From: Tsukamurella sp. 8F
Lineage (GTDB): Bacteria > Actinomycetota > Actinomycetes > Mycobacteriales > Mycobacteriaceae
Reading direction: 5' to 3'
Length of the DNA stretch: 64,000 nt
Assembly (NCBI RefSeq): GCF_029167375.1
Contig: NZ_JARFTP010000016.1
Span: 35,740 to 99,739, forward strand
A program made the translations under genes and the position numbers. Each line of letters starts with the position of its first letter. Position 1 is the stretch's first letter. The notes beneath the pieces are model-generated. The model was not told the origin of the DNA. It worked only from the letters and a program-made list of their open reading frames with translations, and searched no databases. Shown piece after piece: positions 55,819 to 64,000 of this stretch.

Positions 55819-56748
55819 GTGTCCCGACCCACTCGCCATGCGCCCCTGGCCGGGACCCGTGCGCGCCTCGCGGCCGCTGTGCTCGTAGCTGTCCTCGTCG
55901 GAATCGCGACGTTCGCTGCGACCTGGGCCCGCCCCTCCGAGTACCGGGGCGAGTCCGCGCTCCTCGCGCGGCCGGTCACCCAGGCGTCCCCGACAGGAGA
56001 GACCTTCCAGGGCGCCGTCACCCTCGCGATGCCCGCGCTCGTCGAGTTCGCCCATGCGCCCAGTGCACTGGAGAACGTCCGCCGACAGGTGACACCGTCG
56101 ACATCGGCAGAGGATCTGAGCGCGGCGATCACCGTCGGCTACGACCCGAACTCGGCCGTCGCCACCGTCTCGGTGACGGCCCAGAACGCCCACCTGGCCC
56201 GCGCGCTGACGTCCGCGCTCGTCACCGAGATCGTGCGGGCCGATCTGCTCGCACCCGTCGCGACGCTCGCTCCGCTGGACACCACGCCGTCGGTCACCGA
56301 TCTGCGTCCGTCGCCGGCAATGGTGGGCGCCCTGTCCATCGCCGCCGCGCTCGCGGCGGCCGCCGCGGCCCTCGTCGCGCTGCACCTCTGGCGGCCGACG
56401 CCCACCATCCGGCTGAGGCGAGCGCTCGGCGACGCCGGGCTGGCGCAGCCGGTACTGCTGCTCGAGGCCGAGCGCACCGGCTTCCCCGAGCGGGTCCGCG
56501 ACCTCGCGCGGCTGCTGGACCGGCCTGCGCGGGTCGTCGCCCTAGACGCCGGCGACGGCGCCGATGGGGGTGCCCTGGCGTCGTCCGGCCTGAAGGTCGC
56601 GCCGCGCAGCGAGGAGGGAGCGCCGCTCGTTCTGGTCGCTTCACCCGAGCTCACGTCCGACGAGCTCGCCGGCGGACTCGCAGCCCTGCCCACCGCCGAC
56701 CGTGCGGCCGTCGCCGCCGTCGTCCTGCGCCGAGTACAAGCTTCATGA
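55819..56748 (+). CDS. Wzz-like chain-length protein 3 (no kinase motifs)
   Basis: A 309-residue membrane protein. A first helix lies near residues 16-36 (LAAAVLVAVLVGIATFAATW). An extracellular Wzz-like domain follows (SEYRGESALLARP to DLLAPVATLAP), then a second helix near 178-200. The cytosolic tail (IRLRRALGDAGLAQPVLLLE) keeps the outline of a nucleotide-binding fold but has no Walker A, A' or B motif. GTG at 55819 with GAGAGGA upstream is the chosen start; an ATG 16 codons earlier is in frame. The stop overlaps the flippase start. A relative is at 61666. Confidence 0.8.
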   Translation: MSRPTRHAPLAGTRARLAAAVLVAVLVGIATFAATWARPSEYRGESALLARPVTQASPTGETFQGAVTLAMPALVEFAHAPSALENVRRQVTPSTSAEDLSAAITVGYDPNSAVATVSVTAQNAHLARALTSALVTEIVRADLLAPVATLAPLDTTPSVTDLRPSPAMVGALSIAAALAAAAAALVALHLWRPTPTIRLRRALGDAGLAQPVLLLEAERTGFPERVRDLARLLDRPARVVALDAGDGADGGALASSGLKVAPRSEEGAPLVLVASPELTSDELAGGLAALPTADRAAVAAVVLRRVQAS

Positions 56749-58196
56749 GCGAGACCCTCACCAAGCGCGCAGCGAGCGGCGCGCTCTGGCTCGGCCTGAC
56801 CAACGTCTGCAGCAAAGGTATGCAGATGGTGGTCACAGTCGTGCTCGCGGCCACGCTGACCCAGGCGGATCTCGGCCGGGTCACCGTCGCCGTAGCCCTG
56901 GTCAACGTGAGCCAGGTGATCCAGTCCATGGGCGTCTTCGACGTGCTGGCCCGCACCGACCGCGACCCGAAGCGGATGGCCGGGACGGTGATGTCGATCT
57001 CGGTCGCCGTCGGCGCACTGGTCGCGTTCGTCGCGGTGGTCTTCTCGCACCGAGTCGCCTCGCTGCTCGGCGCCCCCGACGCCGCGGGGCTCGTCGCACT
57101 GACCGCGCTCAGCCTGCCGTTCACCGCGGTCGGCGGCGTGCAGATGGCCGTGATGCACCGCACCCTCGACTTCCGCCGCCGAGTACTGCCGGACGCGGGT
57201 AGCGCCATCATCGGCGGGATCGTCACCGTCGTGCTCGCGGTGACCGGTGCCGGGCCCTACTCGCTGGCCCTGGGCCTGCTCACGACCGCGGTACTGCAAC
57301 CGATCCTCGGCATGTTCGTCGGCGTGCGCATCGTGCCCGCCTGGGACCCCGCCGCCGCGGGCGAGGCGCTGCGCTGGGTGCGCGTCGTCGGGCCAGCCGC
57401 AGTCGCGGGGATCCTGCTCGTCAACATCGACTACCCGACGGTCGCCCACGTCCTCGGCGCCGACGCACTCGGCGTGTACTCCCTCGCGTTCCGCATCGCG
57501 TGGATCCCGTACATCATGGGTGCCGTCGTGCTCGGCGCCGTCGCGTTCCCCGTCTACACGCACATGATCCGCGACGGACGCCGCGACGAACTGCCCGGAG
57601 CCTCGGCCATGTTCACGCGTGCCGTGATCGTCGGCGTATGCGGCATGTACGTGCTCATCGCTCTGCTCGCACACCGCGTCGTGGTGCTGAACCCGCGCTG
57701 GGTCGACGCCGAGCCCGTGCTTCTGGTGCTGTGCGGCTACGGCATCGCGATCAGCCTGCTGCACACCTGGTACGAGACGGCGATGGCCGCGGGCCAGGCG
57801 CGCTGGTACCTGGTGCTCGAACTCGTCCGACTGGTCCTACTCGCGGGCGGCCTGCTCGCGCTGACCCGCTTCGGGGTCGTATGGGCCGCGGTCGCACAGC
57901 TGGCGGCAGCAGCTGTACTCGTGCCCTTCGCGTGGCTGGGCATGGCACGCTCCGGCGCGGCACCGTCGCCGGCCGATTTCGGCCGGGCGCTATGGGGACT
58001 CGCGGTGCCCAGCGCTGCGGCCGCAGCCGTGTCCGCGGCGTACCGGCTGTCACCGCTGGCCGGCGCCGACGGATCCGTCGTCCGCGGCGTCGCTGAGGGC
58101 CTACTCGTCACCGCGGTGTTCGCCGCGGTCGCATATCTCACCAACCGCGAGCTGATCGGCCAGCTGCGCTCGCAACGTTCGGAGGCAGCAGAATGA
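56745..58196 (+). CDS. MOP-family flippase (WzxC-like) 4
   Basis: A 483-residue membrane protein of the polysaccharide-exporter branch. LTKRAASGALWLGLTNVCSK is a typical WzxC start, and TQADLGRVTVAVALVNV and LGVYSLAFRIAWIPY are conserved loops. About 14 helices. The ATG overlaps the stop of the Wzz-like gene, and its own stop overlaps the next glycosyltransferase start, so this is a tightly coupled operon. It should flip the module D lipid-linked unit. Confidence 0.9.
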   Translation: MSETLTKRAASGALWLGLTNVCSKGMQMVVTVVLAATLTQADLGRVTVAVALVNVSQVIQSMGVFDVLARTDRDPKRMAGTVMSISVAVGALVAFVAVVFSHRVASLLGAPDAAGLVALTALSLPFTAVGGVQMAVMHRTLDFRRRVLPDAGSAIIGGIVTVVLAVTGAGPYSLALGLLTTAVLQPILGMFVGVRIVPAWDPAAAGEALRWVRVVGPAAVAGILLVNIDYPTVAHVLGADALGVYSLAFRIAWIPYIMGAVVLGAVAFPVYTHMIRDGRRDELPGASAMFTRAVIVGVCGMYVLIALLAHRVVVLNPRWVDAEPVLLVLCGYGIAISLLHTWYETAMAAGQARWYLVLELVRLVLLAGGLLALTRFGVVWAAVAQLAAAAVLVPFAWLGMARSGAAPSPADFGRALWGLAVPSAAAAAVSAAYRLSPLAGADGSVVRGVAEGLLVTAVFAAVAYLTNRELIGQLRSQRSEAAE

Positions 58197-59305
58197 GGAT
58201 CCTGCATGTAACCCAATCCGACGGAGGCGTCGCCTCGGTGGTCACCGACCTCGTCCGCGACCAAGCCGAGCGAGGTTGGGATCCCGTCGTCGCCTGCCCG
58301 GCCGGAACCGTTCTCGCGCAGCTCGTCCAGCGGGACGGCGTCGAGTACCGGCAGTGGGAGGCGACGCGCTCGCCCGGCATCTCGGTGCCGGCAGAGACGG
58401 CGCGCCTGCGCCGCATCATCGACGAGGTGCGCCCGGACGTCGTCCACCTGCACAGTTCCAAGGCCGGCATGGTCGGACGACTGCTCCTGCGCGGCAGGAT
58501 CCCCACGATCTTCGAACCGCATCTCTGGTCGTTCGACGCCCAGGGAGGCGCCATCGCGAAGCCGGCCCTGCTGTGGGAGCGCTTCGCGACACGCTGGACC
58601 GACTCGTTCCTATGCGTCAGCGACGACGAGCTCGCAGCGGGTCGCGCCGCAGGCATAACCGGCCCCGCAGAAGTCGTGTTCAACGGTGTCGACACCAGCC
58701 GGATCGTGCCCGGCGACCGCGCCGCCGCCCGCGCATCCCTCGGTCTGGGTGACGGCCCGATAGCGCTGTGTCTCGCGCGCCTCGCGCCGCTCAAGGGCCA
58801 GGACTTCCTGCTCCAGGCGTGGCCCGACGTGCTCGCACAGGTGCCGGACGCGACCCTGATGTTCGTCGGCGACGGGCCGCTGGCAGGCGAGCTCGCAGCC
58901 CTCCCGGGCGGCACGCATCCGTCCATCCGCTGGGAGGGTTTCTCCTCGGACCCTGTGCCCTACCTCGCGGCCTGCGACGTCGTGGTCGTCCCATCTCGCG
59001 CAGAGGGCATGGCACTGGTGCCGCTCGAGGCGCTCGCGTCGGGGCGGCCCGTCGTCGGCTACGCGGTGAGCGGCATGCGGCACACCGTGGGCGACTGCGC
59101 CGGCACCGTGCTCGAGATCGGAGACGTACCCGGCCTGGCCCGTGAGGTCGCTCGCCGGCTCGCCGACCGCACGCTCGCCGCCGACGAGGGCCGGCGCGGG
59201 CGGGCGCGCGCGGTCGAGGTGCTGGACCAGAATGCCGCGTCGCAGCAGGTGGCGGAGCTCGTCGAGCGGGTGGCCTCCCGCAGCCGGGCACAGGTGCACG
59301 CGTGA
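58193..59305 (+). CDS. GT4 glycosyltransferase
   Basis: A 370-residue GT-B enzyme. ILHVTQSDGGVASVVTDLVR opens the acceptor domain, and HLHSSKAGMVGRLLLRGRI is a stretch common in WcaA/PssD-type capsule transferases. The donor domain has LARLAPLKGQDFLLQAW and PSRAEGMALVPLEALASG, with the E-x7-E pair. ATGA overlap with the flippase stop. The donor is unknown. Confidence 0.92.
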   Translation: MRILHVTQSDGGVASVVTDLVRDQAERGWDPVVACPAGTVLAQLVQRDGVEYRQWEATRSPGISVPAETARLRRIIDEVRPDVVHLHSSKAGMVGRLLLRGRIPTIFEPHLWSFDAQGGAIAKPALLWERFATRWTDSFLCVSDDELAAGRAAGITGPAEVVFNGVDTSRIVPGDRAAARASLGLGDGPIALCLARLAPLKGQDFLLQAWPDVLAQVPDATLMFVGDGPLAGELAALPGGTHPSIRWEGFSSDPVPYLAACDVVVVPSRAEGMALVPLEALASGRPVVGYAVSGMRHTVGDCAGTVLEIGDVPGLAREVARRLADRTLAADEGRRGRARAVEVLDQNAASQQVAELVERVASRSRAQVHA

Positions 59306-60597
59306 CGACCGTCCTGAGTTCCGCTGCGACCGCGGTCCGGGGTTCCGGACCGCGTGTCTGGGTGGACGGGCGCCCGACGGTGTTGCGCGCTGCCGTGCAC
59401 CGCGCGGTCGCGGTCCTGGCATGTCTCACGGTGGCCCTCGCCCCGCTCGACGAGTATGTCCGCGCGCTGCACCCGCAGGCCGCCAAGGTGCCGGCGATCC
59501 TGCTGGTCGGAGCGTGGCTACTCGGCATTGCGCTCGACCGCCGACTGCCGCGCCTGCACGCAGTGCACGTGGTCCTCGGCCTCCTGCTCGCCACGGTCCT
59601 CGCGTCCACGTGCTACCACCTGTCGTCGCCGTACGCGATGGAGTACCTGATCCGGTGGGTGCCGTTCCTGCTGGTCGCGGCGGTCCTCGTCGATGTGTGC
59701 GCGACCGACCTCAAGCCGACGGCGATCCTGTGGTCGGCCGCCGCGGGCGCGTCCACCGCCGCCGCCGGTGCCGTCTACAGCGTTCTGGTCGAAGGCGACC
59801 GCCGCGCGACCGGACCCCTCGAGGACCCCAACGACCTCGCGTACGTCCTCATCGCGGCGCTGCCCCTCCTCGCTGCCTTGGTGTCCGAGCAGGCGGCCGC
59901 GGCTCTGCGGCTGCGCCGGAGCGGTCCCCTGCTCGTCCTGGCCGTCCTGCTCCTGCTCGCCACTGCGGCGACGTTCTCGCGCGGCGGACTCGTCGGTGCG
60001 GTGGTCGTGCTGGTCTGGTTGGTGGCGCGGCGCGCGATCCGGCCCGGGGCGCTGGCGTCCCTCATCGGCGTCCTGGCGCTCGGCGCCGGCGCCGCGCTCG
60101 TGGTCGCGATGCCGCTCCTGACCGAGGCTCTCGACGAGAAGAAGTTCGTCGCGGGCGACAATATCGATTCCCGGCTGTTGCGTTGGCAGAGTGCGGGCCG
60201 GATCCTCGCCGAGAACCCGCTGTTCGGCTCCGGCCCGGGCGGCGTCCGCAGCGGCTACGTCGCGGGCTCCCATCTCGCCGAGATCGCCGAGCAGACGCCG
60301 GTCACGCACAACATGTACCTGGAGGTCGGTGCGGATCTCGGCATCGTCGGGCTCGCACTGTTCATAGGAACGATCGTGCTGGCGTTCGTGTCGGCCGAGC
60401 GGGCCCGCCACGCCGGGGCGGACGCGCGGACGGTCACCGCCGTGCAGGCGTCGCTGCTGGCCATCGCCGCCATGTCCTATTTCCTGTCCGAGGAGTACTA
60501 CATGTCTCTGTGGTCGATGATCGCGGTGGCATGCGCGCTGGGCTTCCGGGTAACGGCTGAGAAGGGAGGCGAGCGTGCGCGTCCTGCATCTCGCTAG
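59302..60597 (+). CDS. O-antigen-ligase/Wzy-like polymerase 3
   Basis: A 431-residue membrane protein with about 11 helices. The extracytoplasmic loop carries LLRWQSAGRILAENPLFGSG and TPVTHNMYLEVGADLGIVG, the HN-containing Wzy_C signature. An early GPLEDPNDLAYVLIAALPLL is typical of this subgroup. It should polymerise the module D repeat. GTG overlaps the previous stop in GTGA, and its last 23 bases overlap the next gene. Confidence 0.9.
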   Translation: MTTVLSSAATAVRGSGPRVWVDGRPTVLRAAVHRAVAVLACLTVALAPLDEYVRALHPQAAKVPAILLVGAWLLGIALDRRLPRLHAVHVVLGLLLATVLASTCYHLSSPYAMEYLIRWVPFLLVAAVLVDVCATDLKPTAILWSAAAGASTAAAGAVYSVLVEGDRRATGPLEDPNDLAYVLIAALPLLAALVSEQAAAALRLRRSGPLLVLAVLLLLATAATFSRGGLVGAVVVLVWLVARRAIRPGALASLIGVLALGAGAALVVAMPLLTEALDEKKFVAGDNIDSRLLRWQSAGRILAENPLFGSGPGGVRSGYVAGSHLAEIAEQTPVTHNMYLEVGADLGIVGLALFIGTIVLAFVSAERARHAGADARTVTAVQASLLAIAAMSYFLSEEYYMSLWSMIAVACALGFRVTAEKGGERARPASR

Positions 60598-61660
60598 TGT
60601 CATGGGCATCGGCGGCGCCGAGGCACTGGTCCTCGAGATGGTCCGCCGCGGCCACGAGGTCGGTTGGGAATCGGCCGTCGCATCGGGCGGCGGCCTGCGG
60701 GCCGACCTCCTGGCCGCCGAGGGATTCCAGACCTTCGACGTGCCGCCCGCCGAGCGTTCGGTGTCCGGCCTCGCGCGTGCCCGCGCCGCGGCGTCCGCCG
60801 CGGTATCGGCGTTCCGGCCCGACGTCGTGATCGCGCACAACGTGTCGGCGACCGCCGTAGCACGGCTTGCCCGACCGGCGCTGCCCGCGTTCGTGCCGCT
60901 GCCCCGCCGCGGCGTGCCGGTCGTTACGGTCTTCCACGGGGTCGGCGAGGCCGACTACCGGGGCGCCGCCCGCGTGCTGACCCTGACCACCGACCACGTC
61001 GTCGTGGTGGCCGACGCGATCGGACGTCGCCTGTCAGGCGCCGGGTTGCGGGGCGTGGGTACGTCCGTCATCCGCAACGCGGTAACCGTTCCGGAGTCCG
61101 TCGACCGGGCCGCCGCTCGCGCGGAGCTCGAGCTGGGCGACGGCCCCGTCGCGCTCTGCCTCGCCCGCATGGCCGAGCAGAAACGACACGACATCCTCAT
61201 CGACGCGTGGAAGCTCCGCGACGACGGCGTCCTGCTGCTCGCGGGCGACGGCCCCCTGCGCGCCGATCTCGAGCGCCGGGCGGCACCGCTCGGCGACCGG
61301 GTCCGGTTTCTGGGCGCGCGGTCCGACGTGCCGCGGCTACTGGCCGCCACGGATGTCACCGTGCTGACCAGCGACTGGGAGGGTCTGCCGATCGCGGTAC
61401 TCGAGTCGCTCGCCGCCGGGCGGCCCGTCGTGGCCACCGACGTCGACGGGCTCCGCGAGGTCCTGGGCGGGGGAGGCGGCCGTCTGGTCCCACCTCGCGA
61501 TCCCGATGCCGCGGCGCGTGCGCTCGGCGAACTGCTCGACGACCCCGCGGCCCGCGCCGCCGAGGCCGAGGCCGGCCTCGCGACGATCCGCACCGCATAC
61601 GACCCCGGCGCGATGATGCGCTCCTACGACGACCTGATCCGTCGGATCTGCACGAGGTGA
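60575..61660 (+). CDS. GT4 glycosyltransferase
   Basis: A 361-residue GT-B enzyme. VLHLASVMGIGGAEALVLEM is the standard GT4 opening with the GGAE loop. The donor half has LARMAEQKRHDILIDAW, LLLAGDGPLR and TSDWEGLPIAVLESLAAG, with the E-x7-E pair, then PVVATDVDGLREVLGGG. It starts with GTG inside the polymerase gene (23-base overlap). It is the second of three GT4 enzymes in module D. Confidence 0.93.
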   Translation: MRVLHLASVMGIGGAEALVLEMVRRGHEVGWESAVASGGGLRADLLAAEGFQTFDVPPAERSVSGLARARAAASAAVSAFRPDVVIAHNVSATAVARLARPALPAFVPLPRRGVPVVTVFHGVGEADYRGAARVLTLTTDHVVVVADAIGRRLSGAGLRGVGTSVIRNAVTVPESVDRAAARAELELGDGPVALCLARMAEQKRHDILIDAWKLRDDGVLLLAGDGPLRADLERRAAPLGDRVRFLGARSDVPRLLAATDVTVLTSDWEGLPIAVLESLAAGRPVVATDVDGLREVLGGGGGRLVPPRDPDAAARALGELLDDPAARAAEAEAGLATIRTAYDPGAMMRSYDDLIRRICTR

Positions 61661-61665
61661 ACCCC

Positions 61666-62787
61666 ATGAATACACTCCGCCGTCCCCTCATCCTCTCGGT
61701 CGCGATCGCCGCGGCGCTCGCGGTCGTCGCGTTCGTGGTGACGTTCGTCGTCGTCGCGGCCGGGCCCAAGCAATACGAGGCGCGGGTCGCCGTCGTCGCC
61801 ACCCCGAAGGGCACGACCGACGCCGCTATCCAGAGCTTCGGCTCGGTCGTCGCCCTGACGCTGCCGGGTGTCACGGACCTGGTCAAGAGCCCCACCGCGA
61901 CGGATACGGTGATCCACTCGGTCGACGGTGCACCGTCCGACCTCGCGGACCGGATCAGTGTCGGCATCGTCCCTGCCTCCGGACTCGCCCGGATCTCGGT
62001 GACGGCCGACTCCCCCGAGCTCGCGACCAAGCTCGTCCTGGCCCTCCAGCAGCAGGCCCTCGATGCCGACCTGCTCGCCCCGGCCGGCAAGCTCACTTCA
62101 CTCGGGCAGCCGACGGTCACACAGGTCGCCCCCGACTTCACCCTGGGCGCGGGCTTCGGCCTCGCGGCTGCCGTGGCCGCGGGGCTGATCGGTTTCGGCG
62201 CGGCGCGCCTCCTGCTCCCCGACGGTGACCGTCGCATCCGCTCCGCCCTCCGCTCCGCCGGCACCACGCGGCCGGTGGCCGTTCTGCACTCGACCGAGAC
62301 GGATATCGTGGGCCGGCTCCGCGTTGTGCAGTCTGCCGCCGGCGCCCCGCTCGAGCTCTTGGCCGTCGAGCCGGACGTGGACGTCGAGGCACTCGCGGCT
62401 CGGCTCAGCGCCGCCGCCGTGCCCGTCTCCGCCGGGGAGGGCGCGCGAGCGGTCGTGGCCGTATCGCGGCCGGGCGCCGGGCGCGAGGTCGCGCTGGCGA
62501 CGGGCGCCCTACCCGACGATGCGCCGCTCGTCGCCGTGGTCGTGTCCGACAATGCCCCCGTGGCCTCCGCTTCGGCCCGCTCCACCGTTTCGCGCAACAA
62601 CACGACCGGTGGTGTCTCCGGAGTGACCGCCTCGGCAGTCGCCGCAGCGGCGGGCGTGCCGGTCGCAATCGAGTCCGACGGCGACGACAGCCGAACCACC
62701 TCGACCGGATCCACCGAGTCGACATCCTCATCGACCTCCGCGTCGACGTCCGCAGCGACGGATGATCCTGCCGCAGAGAAGAACTGA
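61666..62787 (+). CDS. Wzz-like chain-length protein 4 with Ser/Thr-rich tail
   Basis: A 373-residue membrane protein. Helices lie near residues 9-32 and 165-186 and flank a Wzz-like extracellular domain ending in DADLLAPAGKLTSLGQP, matching protein 3 at 55819. The cytosolic part (IRSALRSAGTTRPVAVLHST) lacks Walker motifs. The last 40 residues are almost all Ser, Thr, Ala and Asp, a possible phosphorylation or flexible tail. GAGGTG precedes the ATG; a GTG three codons earlier is possible. It is probably a partner of protein 3 in one co-polymerase complex. Confidence 0.8.
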   Translation: MNTLRRPLILSVAIAAALAVVAFVVTFVVVAAGPKQYEARVAVVATPKGTTDAAIQSFGSVVALTLPGVTDLVKSPTATDTVIHSVDGAPSDLADRISVGIVPASGLARISVTADSPELATKLVLALQQQALDADLLAPAGKLTSLGQPTVTQVAPDFTLGAGFGLAAAVAAGLIGFGAARLLLPDGDRRIRSALRSAGTTRPVAVLHSTETDIVGRLRVVQSAAGAPLELLAVEPDVDVEALAARLSAAAVPVSAGEGARAVVAVSRPGAGREVALATGALPDDAPLVAVVVSDNAPVASASARSTVSRNNTTGGVSGVTASAVAAAAGVPVAIESDGDDSRTTSTGSTESTSSSTSASTSAATDDPAAEKN

Positions 62788-62789
62788 CG

Positions 62790-63893
62790 GTGCGCATCGC
62801 GTACCTCCTCACACAGGAGAAGGGCGGTCCCGTCGACGTCACGGTGCCGCTCGCCGCGGCGGTATCCGATCGCGGCCATACGGTGGCGCTGTTCGGGCCA
62901 CGGCCCGCGCGCGGCCCCGAGCTCGTGGACGGGATGCTCGTCGCGCAGGAGGTCGGCCGCAAGGACGACCTACGGGCGATCGCGGCGATGCGGAAGTCGC
63001 TACGCGCCTGGGGCGCCGACGTCATCCACGCGCAGGACCGGAGGTCCGGGCTGGTCGTCTCCGGTATGCAGTGGCGGCCCGGCGGCCCCCGCGCGGTGGT
63101 TCACACGTATCACGGTGTCCCCGAGGATGTCTCGCAGGCCTGGTTCGCCGGCGTTCGCGACGCGGCACCCCCGTCCCGCTACACACAGGTCAAACTCGGA
63201 GCCGATTCCCTTGTGGCACGGTCGCTCACGCGCACGATCGTGCCGGCGGCGTCGATGGGGGACTTCCTGCGCGACCGGCTACGGGTCCCCGCATCCACGG
63301 TCACGCAGGTCGACAACGGCGTGCGTCTACCTGATCCCGCACCGCCGTCCGGGCCCGTCCGCAAGCTGCTGTGCGTCGCGCTCCTGGTGCCGCGCAAGGG
63401 GATCGCCGATCTGTTGGATGCGCTCGCCCGCCCGGGCGTGCTCGCCGAGGGCACCACGCTGACGGTGGCCGGCGACGGTCCCGAACGCGCGTCGCTCGAG
63501 GAGCGCGCTGCGCACGGGCTACTGGCCGGGCGCGTGGAGTTCCTGGGTTTCCGCACCGATATCCCTTCGCTGCTGGCAGCCCACGACGCTCTCGTGCTGC
63601 CGTCCCATATGGAGCAGCAGCCCCTGGCACTGGCCGAGGCCATGGGGGCGGCGAAGCCCGTGGTCGCGACCGCTACCGGCGGCGTCGCCGAGATGCTGAA
63701 CGTTGCCGGTGCGGCGAGCTATGTGGTCCCCCCGGGCGACCCCGGCGCGCTGGGCGATGCCCTCGAGAGACTGCAGGCCGATCCCGACCCTGCGGCGCTG
63801 GGACGCGCGCTCCGCGAACGTGCGGAGCGGCGCTACTCAGTCGACGCCTGCGCAGACGCCCACCTCGCGCTCTACTCCAGCCTCCTGCGCTGA
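62790..63893 (+). CDS. GT4 glycosyltransferase
   Basis: A 367-residue GT-B enzyme, last of module D. RIAYLLTQEKGGPVDVTVPL opens the acceptor domain, and VIHAQDRRSGLVV, VHTYHGVPEDV and QVDNGVRLP follow the GT4 plan. The donor half has LVPRKGIADLLDAL, TLTVAGDGPERASLEERA and PSHMEQQPLALAEAMGAAKP, with the E-x7-E position partly kept (Glu then Glu). It starts with GTG two bases after the previous stop. A terminator follows. Confidence 0.92.
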   Translation: MRIAYLLTQEKGGPVDVTVPLAAAVSDRGHTVALFGPRPARGPELVDGMLVAQEVGRKDDLRAIAAMRKSLRAWGADVIHAQDRRSGLVVSGMQWRPGGPRAVVHTYHGVPEDVSQAWFAGVRDAAPPSRYTQVKLGADSLVARSLTRTIVPAASMGDFLRDRLRVPASTVTQVDNGVRLPDPAPPSGPVRKLLCVALLVPRKGIADLLDALARPGVLAEGTTLTVAGDGPERASLEERAAHGLLAGRVEFLGFRTDIPSLLAAHDALVLPSHMEQQPLALAEAMGAAKPVVATATGGVAEMLNVAGAASYVVPPGDPGALGDALERLQADPDPAALGRALRERAERRYSVDACADAHLALYSSLLR

Positions 63894-63917
63894 CCCCGGG
63901 ACCCTCGGATGTGCCGG

Positions 63918-63958
63918 AAGCCCCGCACACTCCCGGTGGTTCGGGTTGTGCGGGGCTT
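63918..63958. terminator. bidirectional terminator between module D and the rRNA operon
   Basis: A 12-bp perfect stem pairs AAGCCCCGCACA (63918-63929) with TGTGCGGGGCTT (63947-63958). An inner CCCG/CGGG stem (63932-63935 with 63942-63945) extends it. It lies 25 bases after the last glycosyltransferase and about 20 bases past the 3' end of the convergent 5S gene, so it can stop both transcripts. The flanks are only moderately T-rich. Confidence 0.85.
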
Positions 63959-63979
63959 CGTCGGTTGTTCAAATGTTTG

Positions 63980-64000
63980 TCCGGCGGTGACCTACTCTCC
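63980..64000 (-). rRNA. rrf: 5S rRNA, 3' end (partial)
   Basis: Read on the minus strand, the last bases of the window are GGAGAGTAGGTCACCGCCGG, the conserved 3' end of actinobacterial 5S rRNA that pairs with its 5' end. The gene continues beyond the window, with 23S and 16S presumably further on. The exact mature 3' end (about 63978-63981) is an estimate. Confidence 0.88.

Noticed and set aside
56139..57764. 541-codon minus-strand frame opposite the flippase
   Set aside because: Composition is His/Asp/Arg-rich without hydrophobic pattern or motifs, while the plus frame is a clear flippase.
60664..61665. Upstream open extension of the fourth Wzz-like gene
   Set aside because: The extra residues are an Arg-rich shadow of the GT4 gene in another frame; the ATG with GAGGTG at 61666 begins the recognisable protein.
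62690..62785. Tandem repeat or CRISPR-like array from recurring TCG/ACC triplets
   Set aside because: It is the Ser/Thr-rich coding tail of the fourth Wzz-like protein, without equal spacers or repeats.

Overview
The window is a high-GC actinobacterial chromosome segment. The LdtMt2-like L,D-transpeptidase, a clear SigC orthologue, a CtpA/CtpB-type copper ATPase and a 6C small RNA point to the order Mycobacteriales (Tsukamurella, Gordonia or a relative). This is inferred from protein families; the species cannot be read from the sequence alone.

Layout. (1) 0-7.4 kb is ordinary chromosome: an MFS exporter, a VOC protein, an AraC regulator, an L,D-transpeptidase lipoprotein, a TetR-GNAT-bluB operon, a PaiB-like flavoprotein and an HSL-type esterase. 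(2) 7.4-13.7 kb looks like a copper/SigC regulatory block: a 6C small RNA, sigC translationally coupled to a copper P1B-ATPase, a PAS-GGDEF protein, and a convergent 662-residue protein that fuses an anti-sigma zinc finger to CopD and CtaG membrane domains. The last gene sits behind an ECF-type promoter that would give a leaderless mRNA. (3) 13.8-15.8 kb holds a second MFS exporter and an AraC regulator.

(4) 15.9-63.9 kb is a very large surface-polysaccharide locus of about 44 genes that ends against the 3' end of an rRNA operon on the opposite strand. Module A (15.9-26.8 kb) has GDP-fucose synthesis, a WecG/TagA glycosyltransferase, two GT2 enzymes, a flippase, a Wzz-like co-polymerase, a Wzy-like polymerase, a Tat-exported beta-helix lipoprotein and a DUF218 protein. 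Module B (26.8-45.7 kb) has dTDP-rhamnose genes (rmlD, rmlA, rmlC on the left, rmlB on the right) bracketing a visibly lower-GC core with two flippases, four glycosyltransferases, a polymerase, a Wzz-like protein and three secreted carbohydrate-active-looking proteins. Module C (45.7-52.5 kb) encodes a pathway for an unusual, probably CDP-activated, C-methylated or amino sugar. Module D (52.7-63.9 kb) has the only recognised priming phosphoglycosyltransferase, two divergent CrcB-like membrane proteins coupled to it, a second DUF218 protein, a flippase, a polymerase, three GT4 enzymes and two Wzz-like proteins.

Together the locus carries four flippases, three Wzy-like polymerases, four Wzz-like proteins and about ten glycosyltransferases, but one priming enzyme. 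The likeliest reading is two or three polymers made by Wzx/Wzy-type assembly, with the low-GC core being the variable part. The two Wzz proteins that retain a kinase-like domain lack the Walker A lysine, and the other two have only a vestige of it, so no active bacterial tyrosine kinase is visible here. No CRISPR array, insertion sequence or tRNA gene was seen.
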